Assembly: GCA_900547465.1 (NCBI GenBank)
Contig: URHJ01000011.1
Coordinates: 1 to 38,618 of the forward strand
DNA: 38,618 bases
Origin: an uncultured Mycoplasmatota bacterium
Lineage (GTDB): Bacteria; Bacillota_I; Bacilli_A; RF39; UBA660
Reading direction: 5' to 3'
In this document: piece after piece, positions 22,934 to 35,100 of the stretch
Layout of the letters: every line of letters begins with the position of its first letter
How positions within the stretch are numbered: position 1 is the stretch's first letter
Position numbers and translations under genes: made by a program
Notes under the pieces: generated by a model
The model's database searches: none
The model's input: the letters and a program-made list of their open reading frames with translations, nothing else
Told to the model about the DNA's origin: nothing

Positions 22934-23806
22934 ATGTTTAAAGCAAGTGATGTAAAAGAATTAAGAGATAGGACAGGAGCAGGAATGCTTGATTGTAAAA
23001 AGGCATTAGAAGCTACTGAAGGAAATATGGATAAGGCAATTGATTGGTTACGTGAAAAGGGAATTTCTAAAGCAGCTAAAAAAGAAGGAAGAATTGCAGC
23101 TGAAGGTTTATGTCAAATAGCTGTTGATGGTAATAAAGCTGTTATATTAGAAGTAAATTCAGAAACTGATTTCGTAGCTCAAAATGAAAATTTTGTTAAT
23201 TTCGTTGATTATTTAGCAAATATTATCTTAAAGAATGATTTTAAGAGTAATGAAGAAGTATTAGAATTTAATGATGGTGGAGAAACTGTTAAAGATAAGT
23301 TAGTAGCTTTAATTTCTAAGATTGGTGAAAATATTAACTTTAGACGTTTTGAAAAAATAGAAAAGAAAGATAATGAAGTATTTGGTTCTTATAAACATAT
23401 GGGTGGTAGAATTGGTGCTTTAGTTGTTCTTTCAGATACTACAGAAGATGTAGCAAAAGATGTAGCTATGCATGTAGCAGCTATGAATCCTACTGCTGTT
23501 ACTAGAAGTGAGGTTCCTCAAGATATCGTTGAACATGAATCACATGTTATTAAAGAACAAGTTATGCAAGAAGGAAAACCAGCTGACATTGCTGAGAAGA
23601 TGGTTACTGGTAGATTAAATAAGTTCTACAAAGAGGTATGTCTAGAAGAACAGCCATTTATTAAAGAAAACAGTGTTACTGTTGGTAACTACGTTAAAGA
23701 AAATGGTGGTTCAATTGTATCTATTTCAAGATTTGAAGTAGGAGAAGGAATTGAAAAGAAAGAAGAAAATTTTGCAGAGGAAGTACAAAAACAAATAAAC
23801 GGATAA
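22934..23806 (+). CDS. tsf: Elongation factor Ts
   Basis: 290 aa, normal length. It exchanges GDP for GTP on EF-Tu. The UBA-like N terminus has VKELRDRTGAGMLDCKKAL, the core has EVNSETDFVAQNE with the conserved TDF contact to EF-Tu, and the C-terminal motif VTVGNYVKENGG is present. SD AGGAGGAAA. pyrH, which usually follows, is absent here. Confidence 0.95.
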   Translation: MFKASDVKELRDRTGAGMLDCKKALEATEGNMDKAIDWLREKGISKAAKKEGRIAAEGLCQIAVDGNKAVILEVNSETDFVAQNENFVNFVDYLANIILKNDFKSNEEVLEFNDGGETVKDKLVALISKIGENINFRRFEKIEKKDNEVFGSYKHMGGRIGALVVLSDTTEDVAKDVAMHVAAMNPTAVTRSEVPQDIVEHESHVIKEQVMQEGKPADIAEKMVTGRLNKFYKEVCLEEQPFIKENSVTVGNYVKENGGSIVSISRFEVGEGIEKKEENFAEEVQKQING

Positions 23807-23810
23807 TAAT

Positions 23811-24359
23811 ATGAAAAAAATTGTAGTATTTATCATTTTATTGTGTTTCTTTGTTACTGGTTGTTCAGTAAAGAAAGTAAATGAATTAACAGATGCTGAA
23901 AAATTTGCTAATGAATTTAATGTTAGTGATAAAAATCCGTTTGTTTATGCTTCTATTGATGATGTAACTCATATTTTTACATCTGATACTGGTATTATAT
24001 TTATTGCTAATTCAGATGAAGAAGGTTCACTAAAAGCGGCACCAATACTTACAGATGCAGCAAAAAGTGTAAATATAGAAAAGATATATTATTATAATCC
24101 AAAAAAACTTAAAGAATCATCTCCTAAAAAGTATAAAAAATTATTAGAAATAATTAATAGTTATTTAGGAAATGATAGTAAAAATAAGAAATTAAAATTA
24201 CCAAATGTGTATACTGTAAAGAGTGGTAAAATAATTGGTTATAGTAATTATTTTTCAAGTAATGAGCAACTATCTGCTGATAAATTAACAAAGAAAAAGA
24301 AAAGTAAAATTAGAAATGAATATATAAATTTACTTAAAGATTTTAAGGATGCTGATTAA
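23811..24359 (+). CDS. Lipoprotein with thioredoxin-like fold lacking CxxC
   Basis: 182 aa with a lipoprotein signal: MKKIVVFIILLCFFVTGC, lipidation predicted at Cys18. The mature part shows GIIFIANSDEEGSLKAAPIL followed by IEKIYYYNPKKL, the layout of small thioredoxin-like proteins. The redox motif expected around SDEEGS has no cysteines, so a classical disulfide role is excluded. LKLPNVYTVKSGKIIGYSN fits the cis-Pro beta strand region. The SD is weak (CGGATAATA) and it starts four nt after tsf, so it may depend on coupling. Fold assignment is inference; function unknown. Confidence 0.6.
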   Translation: MKKIVVFIILLCFFVTGCSVKKVNELTDAEKFANEFNVSDKNPFVYASIDDVTHIFTSDTGIIFIANSDEEGSLKAAPILTDAAKSVNIEKIYYYNPKKLKESSPKKYKKLLEIINSYLGNDSKNKKLKLPNVYTVKSGKIIGYSNYFSSNEQLSADKLTKKKKSKIRNEYINLLKDFKDAD

Positions 24360-24374
24360 TCAGTATCTTTTTTT
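24348..24374 (+). terminator. Rho-independent terminator of the tsf-lipoprotein unit
   Basis: GATGCTGA / TCAGTATC with a TTAA loop and seven Ts; the stop codon lies in the loop. Confidence 0.85.
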
Positions 24375-24375
24375 C

Positions 24376-24404
24376 TTGCAAAAATATGTTTCTTATACTA
24401 AAAT
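24376..24404 (+). promoter_or_regulatory. Promoter of the 24435 gene
   Basis: TTGCAA at 24376-24381, a 17-nt spacer and TAAAAT at 24399-24404, directly after the terminator. Confidence 0.6.
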
Positions 24405-24434
24405 TGATGGTGAATAAGATAGGAGGTTATCGTT

Positions 24435-25367
24435 ATGAAAAAAAAGAAAATAGAGGAAGATATGAGTAATACTTTTGTTCTTGAAGTTGGACAAAAGTCG
24501 GCTATCTTTGATGATATGGCTGACGATGGTTTGGAAGATGTAAAGAATGAAGAGGTTGATGATGATTTTTTTGATAAGCCTAAGAGAAAGAAAAAAAATA
24601 AAAATAAGAAACAAAAAAAGAAAGTTAAAAAAAATAATGGTTTTATAACTACAATATTAATGATTTTATGTATAGGTATTGGAGTTGGGCTTTCTTATTG
24701 TTATTATGAAGTCTATGGAAATAAATCCTCTAAAGATAAGAAAAATGCTGTTGTATTAGAAGATAATGAAGAAGAATTATTACCTGATGGTGTTTTCTCA
24801 ACATCACTAGTAGAAAGTTATGATGCTTATAATTCAAATAGTTCTGATATATATAACTCTTTGTATAGTAAAGATGAAATTAAAGTTAAAGATATTTCTT
24901 TGGATTATGTTAAAGATGTAGTGGTTAGAAGAGCTTTATATTTTAGTGATGACTATTCTAATATTTCTTTTTCTAAAGATAATTTTGATAGAGCATTAAA
25001 AGAATTATTTGGTGATAAAGTTTCTATATCAGATGATGATGTAGCGGGATTTAAATATGATAGTAAATCTAAGAAATATACATATGATGAAGATCGAGAA
25101 AAGGAAGAAAATGATTATAAGTTGGATAGAAAAGTTGTTAAATCAATAAAAAAGAAAAACTCTATTGAGATAAATGTTGCAGTTTTATTTACTTCTGCAA
25201 ATAAAGTCTATAAAACTCCTGATGATGACAGTGTTATTGATGGAGTTAAAGCATCAGATTTTGATATTGATAAAGACTATACAAAATTAAATCAATATAA
25301 ATATACTTTTAATTATGATAAAAGTAGTGATAATTATATTTTAGATAGTATAGAGTTAATTAAGTAG
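24435..25367 (+). CDS. Unknown single-pass membrane protein
   Basis: 310 aa. An acidic cytoplasmic segment (25-47) and a polylysine stretch (48-67) precede one transmembrane helix (about 70-91); the remaining ~215 residues are outside, rich in Asp, Lys, Ser and Tyr. The charge pattern gives an N-in, C-out orientation. SD AGGAGGTTA. No family recognised. It has its own promoter and stands between tsf and frr, where pyrH would be expected; it is not a UMP kinase. Confidence 0.7.
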   Translation: MKKKKIEEDMSNTFVLEVGQKSAIFDDMADDGLEDVKNEEVDDDFFDKPKRKKKNKNKKQKKKVKKNNGFITTILMILCIGIGVGLSYCYYEVYGNKSSKDKKNAVVLEDNEEELLPDGVFSTSLVESYDAYNSNSSDIYNSLYSKDEIKVKDISLDYVKDVVVRRALYFSDDYSNISFSKDNFDRALKELFGDKVSISDDDVAGFKYDSKSKKYTYDEDREKEENDYKLDRKVVKSIKKKNSIEINVAVLFTSANKVYKTPDDDSVIDGVKASDFDIDKDYTKLNQYKYTFNYDKSSDNYILDSIELIK

Positions 25368-25398
25368 GTGATTTTTACTTTCTTTTTTATAAATTTTA

Positions 25399-25407
25399 TG
25401 TTATTCT
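25399..25407 (+). promoter_or_regulatory. Possible extended -10 of frr
   Basis: TGT followed by TATTCT (25402-25407), with only TTTCTT at the -35 spacing. Predicted leader about 30 nt. Confidence 0.35.
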
Positions 25408-25443
25408 ATGGGTATAAAATCAGTTACAAGGAGAAATGAAAAA

Positions 25444-25989
25444 ATGAATGAATCTATAATAAATGAAGTTAATGAAAAGATGAAGAAGGCTATAGAAGTT
25501 TATGAAAACAGACTTAAAACAGTTCGTGCAGGGCGTGCTAATCCTTCAAGTTTAGATGGTGTTTTTGTTGAATATTATGGTTCTAAAACACCTTTAAAGC
25601 AGCTAGCAACAATATCTGTGCCTGAGGCAACACAACTTCTTATTAAACCATTTGATAAAGGGTGTCTAAAGGATATAGAAAGAGCTATTTTTGAATCTAA
25701 TTTAGGATATACTCCTAATAATGATGGTGAAACAGTTAGAATAGTTATACCTGCTTTAACAGAAGAAAGAAGAAAGGAACTTACAAAACAAGTAAAAGCT
25801 ATGAGTGAAGATGCTAAAGTATCTATTAGAAATATTAGGCATGAAGGTATAGATAATGCTAAAAAGCTAGAAGTTTCTGAAGATGAAGTTAAAGAAATGG
25901 AAAAGGAAATTCAAGATTTAGTTAATAGTTCAAATAAAAAAATAGAAGAAATTTTGAAAACAAAGGAACAAGAATTACTTACTGTTTAA
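25444..25989 (+). CDS. frr: Ribosome recycling factor
   Basis: 181 aa from the ATG at 25444, with AAGGAG 10 nt upstream; an in-frame ATG at 25408 has no SD. The three-helix domain contains KTVRAGRANPSSLDGV and VEYYGSKTPLKQLA, and the end matches the family (length usually about 185). With EF-G it splits ribosomes after termination. It normally follows pyrH; here pyrH is missing. Confidence 0.95.
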   Translation: MNESIINEVNEKMKKAIEVYENRLKTVRAGRANPSSLDGVFVEYYGSKTPLKQLATISVPEATQLLIKPFDKGCLKDIERAIFESNLGYTPNNDGETVRIVIPALTEERRKELTKQVKAMSEDAKVSIRNIRHEGIDNAKKLEVSEDEVKEMEKEIQDLVNSSNKKIEEILKTKEQELLTV

Positions 25990-25990
25990 T

Positions 25991-26013
25991 AAAATCCAAT
26001 ATTGGATTTTTTT
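25991..26013 (+). terminator. Rho-independent terminator of frr
   Basis: AAAATCCAAT / ATTGGATTTT perfect inverted repeat followed by Ts. Confidence 0.85.
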
Positions 26014-26047
26014 CTTTGTAAAAGTTTATATTTTTTTGAATTTATTA

Positions 26048-26076
26048 TTCAAAAAACATTTGTATTATGATATAAT
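26048..26076 (+). promoter_or_regulatory. Promoter of the giant surface protein gene
   Basis: TTCAAA at 26048-26053, a 17-nt spacer and TATAAT at 26071-26076 preceded by TGA (extended -10). Confidence 0.7.
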
Positions 26077-26114
26077 TAATCTATATAATATTTGTATGTA
26101 GGGTAGGAATTGTT

Positions 26115-29100
26115 ATGTCTAAGAAAAAAGTAAATGTTAGTGAACATTACCGTAAGGTAAATATTGATTATAATGATAAAAACAATAGATTTAAGAGAGA
26201 GTATGTCAAAATAATTTTATTTGCTTTCTTTTTGTTGTCTATTGTTGTTGGTGCTAGTTATGCACTTTTTACAAATACATTATATGGTAAAGAGAATGTA
26301 GAAGTAACATCGGGTACATTTAAGATAGATTTTAAAGATGGTAACATTATTAATCTTGATAATTCTAGTCCGATATCTGATGTAGCAGGATTGCAGACAA
26401 CTCCATATACTTTCGTTGTAAATAATACTGGTAGTCTAGATGCTAAATACAATATCAGTTTAGAAGAAAAAGATAATGGTGTTGATGCTCTTGATCGAAA
26501 ATATGTTAAGTATAGTCTAAAAGAAGGAGACGGAGAATGGAGTCATCCTGCTTTGCTTTCAAATGGTCTTACTTTAACTGCTAATAAATTACTTTCTAGT
26601 GGAAAAAATGAAACCTTTCAATTGAAAATATGGCTAGATGAAGCTGCACCTAATGAAGTACAAGGAAAAAAATATGGTGCTAAGATTGTTGTTAATGCAG
26701 TACAAACAAATTCTAATTTGATTAATATTTCAATACCAATAATTAATATTAATGGTAATAGTGAAATTAATATTGAAGAAGGTGCTACTTTTACTGACCC
26801 TGGTGTTGGAGAAGTTAAAGGTAGTGATGGAAATAAAATAGATATATCAAAAGTTTCTACAAGATATGAATATTTTGATGGAGAAAATGCAGTAACTGTG
26901 GATAGGATTGATACATCTAAGATAGGAATTTATTATATCTATTATGAATTGTTTGATAACGATGGAAATGTTTTAACAACTACTGTTAGAACAGTAAATG
27001 TTTATCATAAAGATAAAATACCGCCAACTATTTCTTTGATCGGTGATGAAATTATTAATTTAAAATATGGTGAAGAATATCAGGAATATGGTGCGATGGC
27101 ATCTGATAATGAAGGTGGTAACTTAACTGATAAAATAATTATATTTGGAGAAGTTAATAGTAAAAAAGATGGTACATATTTAATTAAATATTTTGTTCGT
27201 GATAATACTGGTAACTTAGCTAGTGTTACTAGAACTGTTATAGTCGGTAAGAAAACTGGTAAAGTAGAAAGTAATATAGAAGAGATAATTGATGATAAGG
27301 ATTCTACTGAGGCTGGTATTAAGATTGATACAAAAGTTGATTCTGATACTGATATTGATAAAGTAACTTATGCTATTACTACAACTAAAGAAAAACCTGC
27401 TAATAAAGATTTTAAAACTTTAGAAGAATTAGAAAAGATGGGAAAATATAAAGATGGTAAGTTTGTCATTTTAGAAAACGGTACATATTATATTTGGATT
27501 CGTGATGAAAAAGGAAATGTTACAAATAAAAAGTTTACTATATCAAATATAGATGAAACTAAGCCTGAATGTGTTATGGATGCACCTAAATACGTAGGTG
27601 TTGATGCAGAGCAAGATATTACAATTTCTTGTACAGATGTTGTGGGTATTAAGAAAAGTTATTTAACTGATAAAATGTTTAATATAGATAATAGCAATGT
27701 TTCTATTTCTAGTATAAGTGCTCCAGAAGAAATTAATGGTGGATATCAATATGTTGTTACAATAACTGGTAAGAAAACAGGAGAAAGTAAAATATCTTTA
27801 AAGAAAGATTCTATATTTGATAATGCGAGAAATGGTAATACAGAAATTTCTACTTCTGTTAAAGTTTCACAAATTACTTTGAGTGAAAGTAAAACTACAT
27901 TAGATGTTTCTACTAATCCTACTTATAAAATAAAGGTATCTGGAGTAAATTATGGAAAATTAATGTATACAGGATATGACAAAGATATTATTAAAGTAAG
28001 TTCTGATGGAGTTGTCACTGCTTTAAAACCTGGATCTACTAGTATAGTTGTTGTTGAAAAGAATGGTTATGCTAGTGCTACTTTAAAAGTTGATGTAAGT
28101 AATACTTTAACTGCTACTTTCCATAAAAATGGTAATGGTGTTAAGTCTATTTCTAAAGATAAGCTTACATGTGTACTTACAAAGGATAATCCAGAAGAAT
28201 GTAGTATTGATGCTCCTTCATTCGAGGTTTTAGATGGTTATACTGCTTTAGGGTGGAATACAGATAAGAATGCTCATGAAGGTAGTATGAAGGTTACTTT
28301 GAAAGATCATACAGATTTTTATACAATTAGTAAAAAAGATGAAGTTATTTATTCAGCTATATTTTATGCAAATGGAGCAACTTTGAGTGATGGTGAGGAT
28401 ACATCAACTACAACAATTGTTAAAAGCTGTTCTTTACCAGAAGTATATAATAACGATACTCAAATCACTAGTTGTGATATTGTAACTCCAACAATTACTG
28501 GTAGTCTTAATACACCTATTGTTCTTGGATATTCAAAAGGAAAATCTGATTCTACTAAACCTGACTTATTAATGAATACTACATTATCTTTAAATAAAGA
28601 TTTAGATGGAACTAATTACTTTGCAATAACAAAAAATAATCCAATTACTTATCAAGTTAGTTATAAAAAGAATGGAGCAGGAGTTTTAGAAATAAGTAAA
28701 GAAAATGATAGTTGTACAATCCCTTCTACTTATAATGGAATTAAACAAGACACATCATGTACCGTTACTGCTCCTAGTATTAGTGTTAGCTCAGGATTTT
28801 CTGCAATAGGCTGGAATTTTGATGCTACAAGTCATAAAAGTGTTGTAAAAAATGGTGCAATTGAAATTAGTGAAGATAGCATTTTATATGCAATTAGTAG
28901 AAAAGATAGTTTAACTTATAAAGCTAATTTTCATAAATCTGGACTAGGGGTTGAATCAATAAATGCAACAACTGATAGTTGTATAATTCCTGAAGTATAT
29001 AATAATGAAGTACAAGATACAAAATGTAAAATTAATTTACCTGGATATACAATAAAAGACGGATTTGAAGGATTAGGGTGGAGTCAAAATAAAGATTCTA

Positions 29101-32100
29101 CTGAAAAAGCTGGTGGCAATGATGATACTGCTTTAAATGGTTATAGAATAATATCAGATGGAGTTTGGCTTGATCATGATAATACTGATTTATATGTAAT
29201 TAGTAGAAGCGATAGTTATTATATTTCGATAAATGTTTCTGCTAATGGTGCTAAGTTATCTAGTGAGCAAAAATTAACGTGTGTAGTTCCTTCAGCTTAT
29301 AATAATACAAAACAAGATACAACATGTAATGTTGATATGCCAGAAATTATTCGTGATAATTTTGAAATATATGGATTTAGTATGGACAAAGATGTTCAAG
29401 ATGAAAAAACAGAATTTGCACCTAATAATGGTGTGTTTGCAATTAGTAAGAATGAAGATGGAAAAACATTCTATGCTATTACAAAACGTTTGGTTACAAC
29501 TACTTGGGATGGTAATGGAGCAAATACTTCTAAAACATTAGATAGTTGTGAAATTTGGAATAATAGAACAACATGTAGAGTTACAACACCAGAAATAACA
29601 AGAGATAGTTATGAGATACTAGGATGGAAGAAAATTGAAAATGATGGTGATAATAATTCAACTACTGCAGATGTTGGAGTTAATACAAGTATAAATGTTA
29701 GTGAAGATTATACTTATAGTGCAATAACTAGAAAGAAAATAACTGCAACATTTAATAAGAATGGTGCTGTTACTCAAACAAATGAACAAGGTGAAAAAGT
29801 AACCGATGAAAAAGTCACAAGAAGTTGTATTCGTTATAATAAAATGGAAAGTTGTACTGTTACTTCACCTGATATAGAAGCAGATAGTAATACCCCAGTA
29901 AAAGTTCATTATCAAAATGTAAAAGATGAAAATGATACGTGGGATTATAATACTGATAAGGAAATTAGTAGTGATGTTGAATATAAAGCAATAACTAAAA
30001 ATAATCCTATTACTTATTATGTGACTTATCAAAAAAATGGAGTAGGTGTTACTAAAATAGGTAAGGAAAGTGATAGTTGTACAATACCTTCTACTTATAA
30101 TGGTAAGGAACAAAATACTTCTTGTACAGTTGATGCACCAACTATTGATGTAGAAAGTGGTTATACAGCAATAGGTTGGGATTTTGATGCTACGAGTCAT
30201 AATAGTGCTGTAAAAAATGGAAAGATTACAATTACAAATGATAGTGTCTTATATGCAATTAGTAGAAAAGATAGTATAACATATACAGCTAATTTCCATA
30301 AAAATGGAGTAGGAGTTAGTAAAATATCATCTACTAATGATAGTTGTACAATACCAGAAGTGTTTAATAATGAAGTACAAGATACAAAGTGTAAGATAGG
30401 ATTACCAACAATAACAGTTACTGGTTTATATTATGAATTAGGTTGGAGCCAAGATAAGGAAGCAACAACAAAAGCTATAAACTCTGATGATACAGCTTTA
30501 AATGGTTATAGAGAAATAGATGATGGTGTATATCTAGATCATAATACAGACTTATATTCTATATCTAAAAAAGATCAATTAGATTTAAGTGCTGAATTCT
30601 ATGAAAATGGTACGACATTAATAGGAGAAAAAGTAGTTTCTTGTACATTAAAAGAAGTCTATAATAATGAAGTAAGAGCTGATAATTGTATTCTTGATAT
30701 ACCAACAATTCAAAGAGATAATTTTGATATTATAGGATATAATACTGATTCTAATGGTAAAACTAATGATGATAGCATTGATATGAAGGCTCATCAAATA
30801 AATATTGATAAAAATAATAATGATAATAAATATTATGCAATATCAAAAAGAAAAATTGATATAACATATGATAAAAATGGTGTAACATCACTTACTAAAG
30901 ATAGTGATACTTGTACTATTTGGAATGCAGCTACTAGTTGTGAGATTACAACACCAAAAATTACAAGAGATGGTTTTGAAATTCATGGATATAGTACAGA
31001 TAAAGATGCAACTTCTGATAATAATAATTTGGTACCTCATAATTCAAAATACTTAGTTGATGAAAATCATAAATATTATGCTATTACAAGTAAATATATA
31101 GAAGATAAATTTTATATAAATGGTGCATTAGGACTTACTGATGTATCAGGTAAGATTGTTAATACAGATGTTAATCGTAGTTGTACAATATATAATAGAG
31201 AGACAAAATGTAGTATTACAACACCAGCTATAGCAGCTAGTTATAATACACCAGATATTGTTGGTTTTGCTACTAAGAGTAATGCAACAGTTAAGGACTT
31301 AGATCCAAATCAAACTATTGATGTTACGGATAAAGTTGATTATTATGCTATAACTAAGAAAGATGCTATAACTTATAGTGCTTCATATCATAAAGATGGT
31401 ATTGGTGTAACAGCTATAGAAAAAACTACTGATAGTTGTACAATTCCAACTGTATATAACGGTATGAGGCAAGATGATTATTGTACTGTAACTCTTCCTA
31501 ATATTAGTGTTGAAAATGATCAGTATGAAGCATTAGGTTGGAGTCAAAATGCTGATGCACAACAAGAAGTGTTGAGTAATGATTATAGTGCAGTTAATGG
31601 ATATATGGGAATAGGTCAAAAAATAAGATTGGATAAAAATATATCATTAACTTCTATAGTACGTAAAAAAACTATTACTTTAAAAGGATACTTCTATAGA
31701 AATGGTGCAAAATCATTAACTTATACTTCTAATGGTAGAATTGTAGATAGTACAGATGATGTAGTTACAGTTACATGTGATTTGGAAGCTACTTATAATA
31801 ATCATAAACAAGCAACAAGTTGTAGTATAACTTCACCAATAATAAATGCAAGTGAAAATACTCCAGAGGTTATTGGTTTTGCTAATAATAGTACTGATAT
31901 ATTAAAAAGTTTAGATCCAAATAAAGTATTTGATATTACGAGTGATGTAACGTATTATGCAATTACAAAGAAGAGTAGTATTACATTAAATGCTAACTTT
32001 AATGCTAATAATTCAACTATTTCTGATACAGCAGAAAAAAGATGTACATTAAAAGAAACTTATAATGGTAATAAACAAGATACTACTTGTAGTGTTACAC

Positions 32101-35100
32101 CTCCTAAGGTAACAGTTCCTAGTAATACACCTGATTTCTTAGGATGGAATTTAAATAGTAATGATCAAAAGAATAACACAAATTATAATTTAGATAATAA
32201 CATTTTAACTTTATCTGAAGATGTAAATGGTAATATATGGTACGCTATTACTGAGAAAAAGGAAGTATATTACAATGTAAATTATAAAATAGGTGATCAT
32301 GTTAAGAGTATTTCAAAAAATAGTGGTAGATGTAAGATTGATGCTACTTATAATGGAGAAGCTCAAACAAAAACATGTATTATTGGAGAAAAGGATACAG
32401 AAAATAATCCTATTATAACGGCAGATGTAGGATATACATCATTAGGATGGAGTCAATTAAAGGGAACAACAGTTGGTTCTCCGGTTGTAGTTTTAACAAA
32501 AGATAATATGACATTCTATGCTAATGCATCTGCAAATCATTACAATATTGAGTTCTATACAGATGATCATATATATCATACAATTTCAGCTACTTATGAT
32601 GAAGCATTTACATTACCTACAATAAAATCTATTAGTTTAACTAAGAGAGGATATACATTTAAGAAATGGATATCTGAAGGAGTAGATTATGCTGATGGAG
32701 TAAAGGTTAGTAAAAACTTAGCTAGTGAAGAGGGCGCTAAAGTAAGATTTGATGCTGTATGGAGTGATGAAGAAAAGCCAGTATGTAGATTTACAACAAT
32801 AGGTTCAACTACAACCCTTAATACTACAACAGCAAGATTAGAGTGTACTGATACAGGTAGTGGAGTTGTTAAGACAACATTACAACCATCTGATTTTTCG
32901 GTATCAGATGCTAAAGTAGGAAAGGTCGTATCAGTAGCAAGTCCAGTTGAAATGACTGATGGCTATTATTGGGATTTGACAGTTCAAGGATTAAGTGTTG
33001 GTTCATTTGATATTACGTTTGGAGCTAATAAAATTTCAGATTCTGATCAACATTATCCACATGAAATAACTACTAAAAACTTTAATGATCAGGTTACATC
33101 AACTTCTAAAGTGAATGTAGCAGGACGTGTTTATTCAGTAAATTATACAAAAGGAAATTATGTTAGTGGTATTTCTTCAACAACAGGGGCATGTACAACA
33201 ACAGGTTCTAATATAGCTTGTAATGTTGTACTACCTGGTATTACAGCTAATAGAGGATATACAGTTAGTGGATGGTCCAATGGAAGTACAATAACAGATG
33301 TTGGTGAAAACTATGAATTAAATGAAAATAACACATCATATAGTGGTCAACCAACATCAAGACAAACTTTAACTTTAACAGCAATAGCAAAAGATATTAC
33401 ACCACCTGTATGTAGTATTAGTGAGAATACAAGTAATTGGACTCAATCAGCAATATTAAGTATTTCAGCTAGTGATGATGGTAGTGGTTTAGCTAATGAT
33501 GCTTATTCTTGGACTTCTAAGACTACTGGATTTACCTCTGATAATACTACAACTGTTAATAAAAATACTACTTACACTGCTTATGTTAGGGATAAAGATG
33601 GTAATGTTGGCAGTTGTTCTAAGACTATTTCTAATATTGATACTACTAAACCTGTGTGTACCTTTGATAATCCTTCTGATACCACTATTGTTTCTGGTAA
33701 TACTGCAACTGTTAAATTAAGCTGTACAGATACTCAAGGTGGTATTACAGATGTTTCTAGAAATCTATCAGCTAATAGTTTTTCTATTACTAATTCTAGT
33801 GGTGCTACTGTTAGTTATGCTAAGATAAAATCAGTTTCAGCTCCGACAGCAATTACTAGTGGTTACTCTTATGATGTTACTATTCAGGGTGTATCTTATG
33901 GTGACTTTGTTCTTAACTTATTGGGTGATAATATTATAGATGCGGCTGGTAATGCTAATAACAGGGTTACGTCTAACTCTATGACAGCTTATAATAAAGC
34001 AGAAGTTGGTACTTGTAACCCAGGATTGGTATATAATGGAGGATCTCAAACTTTGGCAAGTGGTGGAACTGGTATTTCATTTGCTAATAATTCTCGTATT
34101 AATCAAGGCAGTCAAGAAGTTACTATGACACCTACTACGGGCTATATGTTTAGTGATGAAGCTTCTTCTAAAACTACAGATTGTAGTATTTCGAAAAGAA
34201 GTGTTACATTTAAAGCCAATGATTCTTTAAATATCCCATATGATGGTAATGAACATACTAATCATTCTGCTAGTGTTACTGATGGTAGTTTAGTTAATGG
34301 GCATACTGCTTCATTTACTTTTGATTCAAATAGTAAATTAACAAATGTTGGTTCTGTTTCTAACGTCATTACAGCAGTTGTAATTAAAGATTCAAGTAGT
34401 AATGTTGTTACAACTAACTATGATGTTAAAACAACTAATGGTACACTTCAAGTTATCAAGTCTGCTTCTACCAATCCAACGTTAACAGCATATAGTGGTA
34501 CTTATGATGGTAAACCTCATTCTATTGGTGTTAGTGGAGGTAGTGGTGGTACTATAAAATATAGTACTGATAAGAGTACTTGGTCTACTGAGAATCCTAC
34601 AGTAACTGATGCAACTAATAGTGGGGCTGTAACAGTTTATGTAAAAGTGTTTGGAGATAGTAATCATAATGATTCAAGTATTATTTCATCGACTATTACT
34701 ATTTATAGAGCAAGTTCTTCAATTTCATTTACATCAAGAGGAGGAACATATAGTGGTAGTGTAATTGGTGCTACAGCATCTGGATTAGGAAGTATAACAT
34801 ATACATATTATTCAGATAGTGGATGTAAAACAGCTATATCAACACCAATAGATGCTGGAACATATTATGTACAAGCAAAAAGTGCTGGTGATGGAAATCA
34901 TTATGGAGCAACATCATCATGTTCATCGCATGTGATTTCGAAAAAACAATTAACTGTATCATGGAAATCTGGTGACACCTTTACATATGACGGTAAGGAA
35001 CATTCAAGAGAGTTAACGTCTTCTGCATTAACAGGAGTTAATTCAGAAACGGTAAATTTAACAACAAGTGGTAAAGGTGTTAACGCATCAGATAGTGAAT

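Noticed and set aside
25408..25443. Twelve-codon longer start for frr
   Set aside because: No SD before that ATG, it overlaps the likely promoter, and the 25444 start gives the family's usual length.
29865..30200. 111-codon minus-strand frame inside the giant gene
   Set aside because: Antisense of repeat modules with no SD; similar shadows occur at 34482 and 35879 over repetitive sequence.
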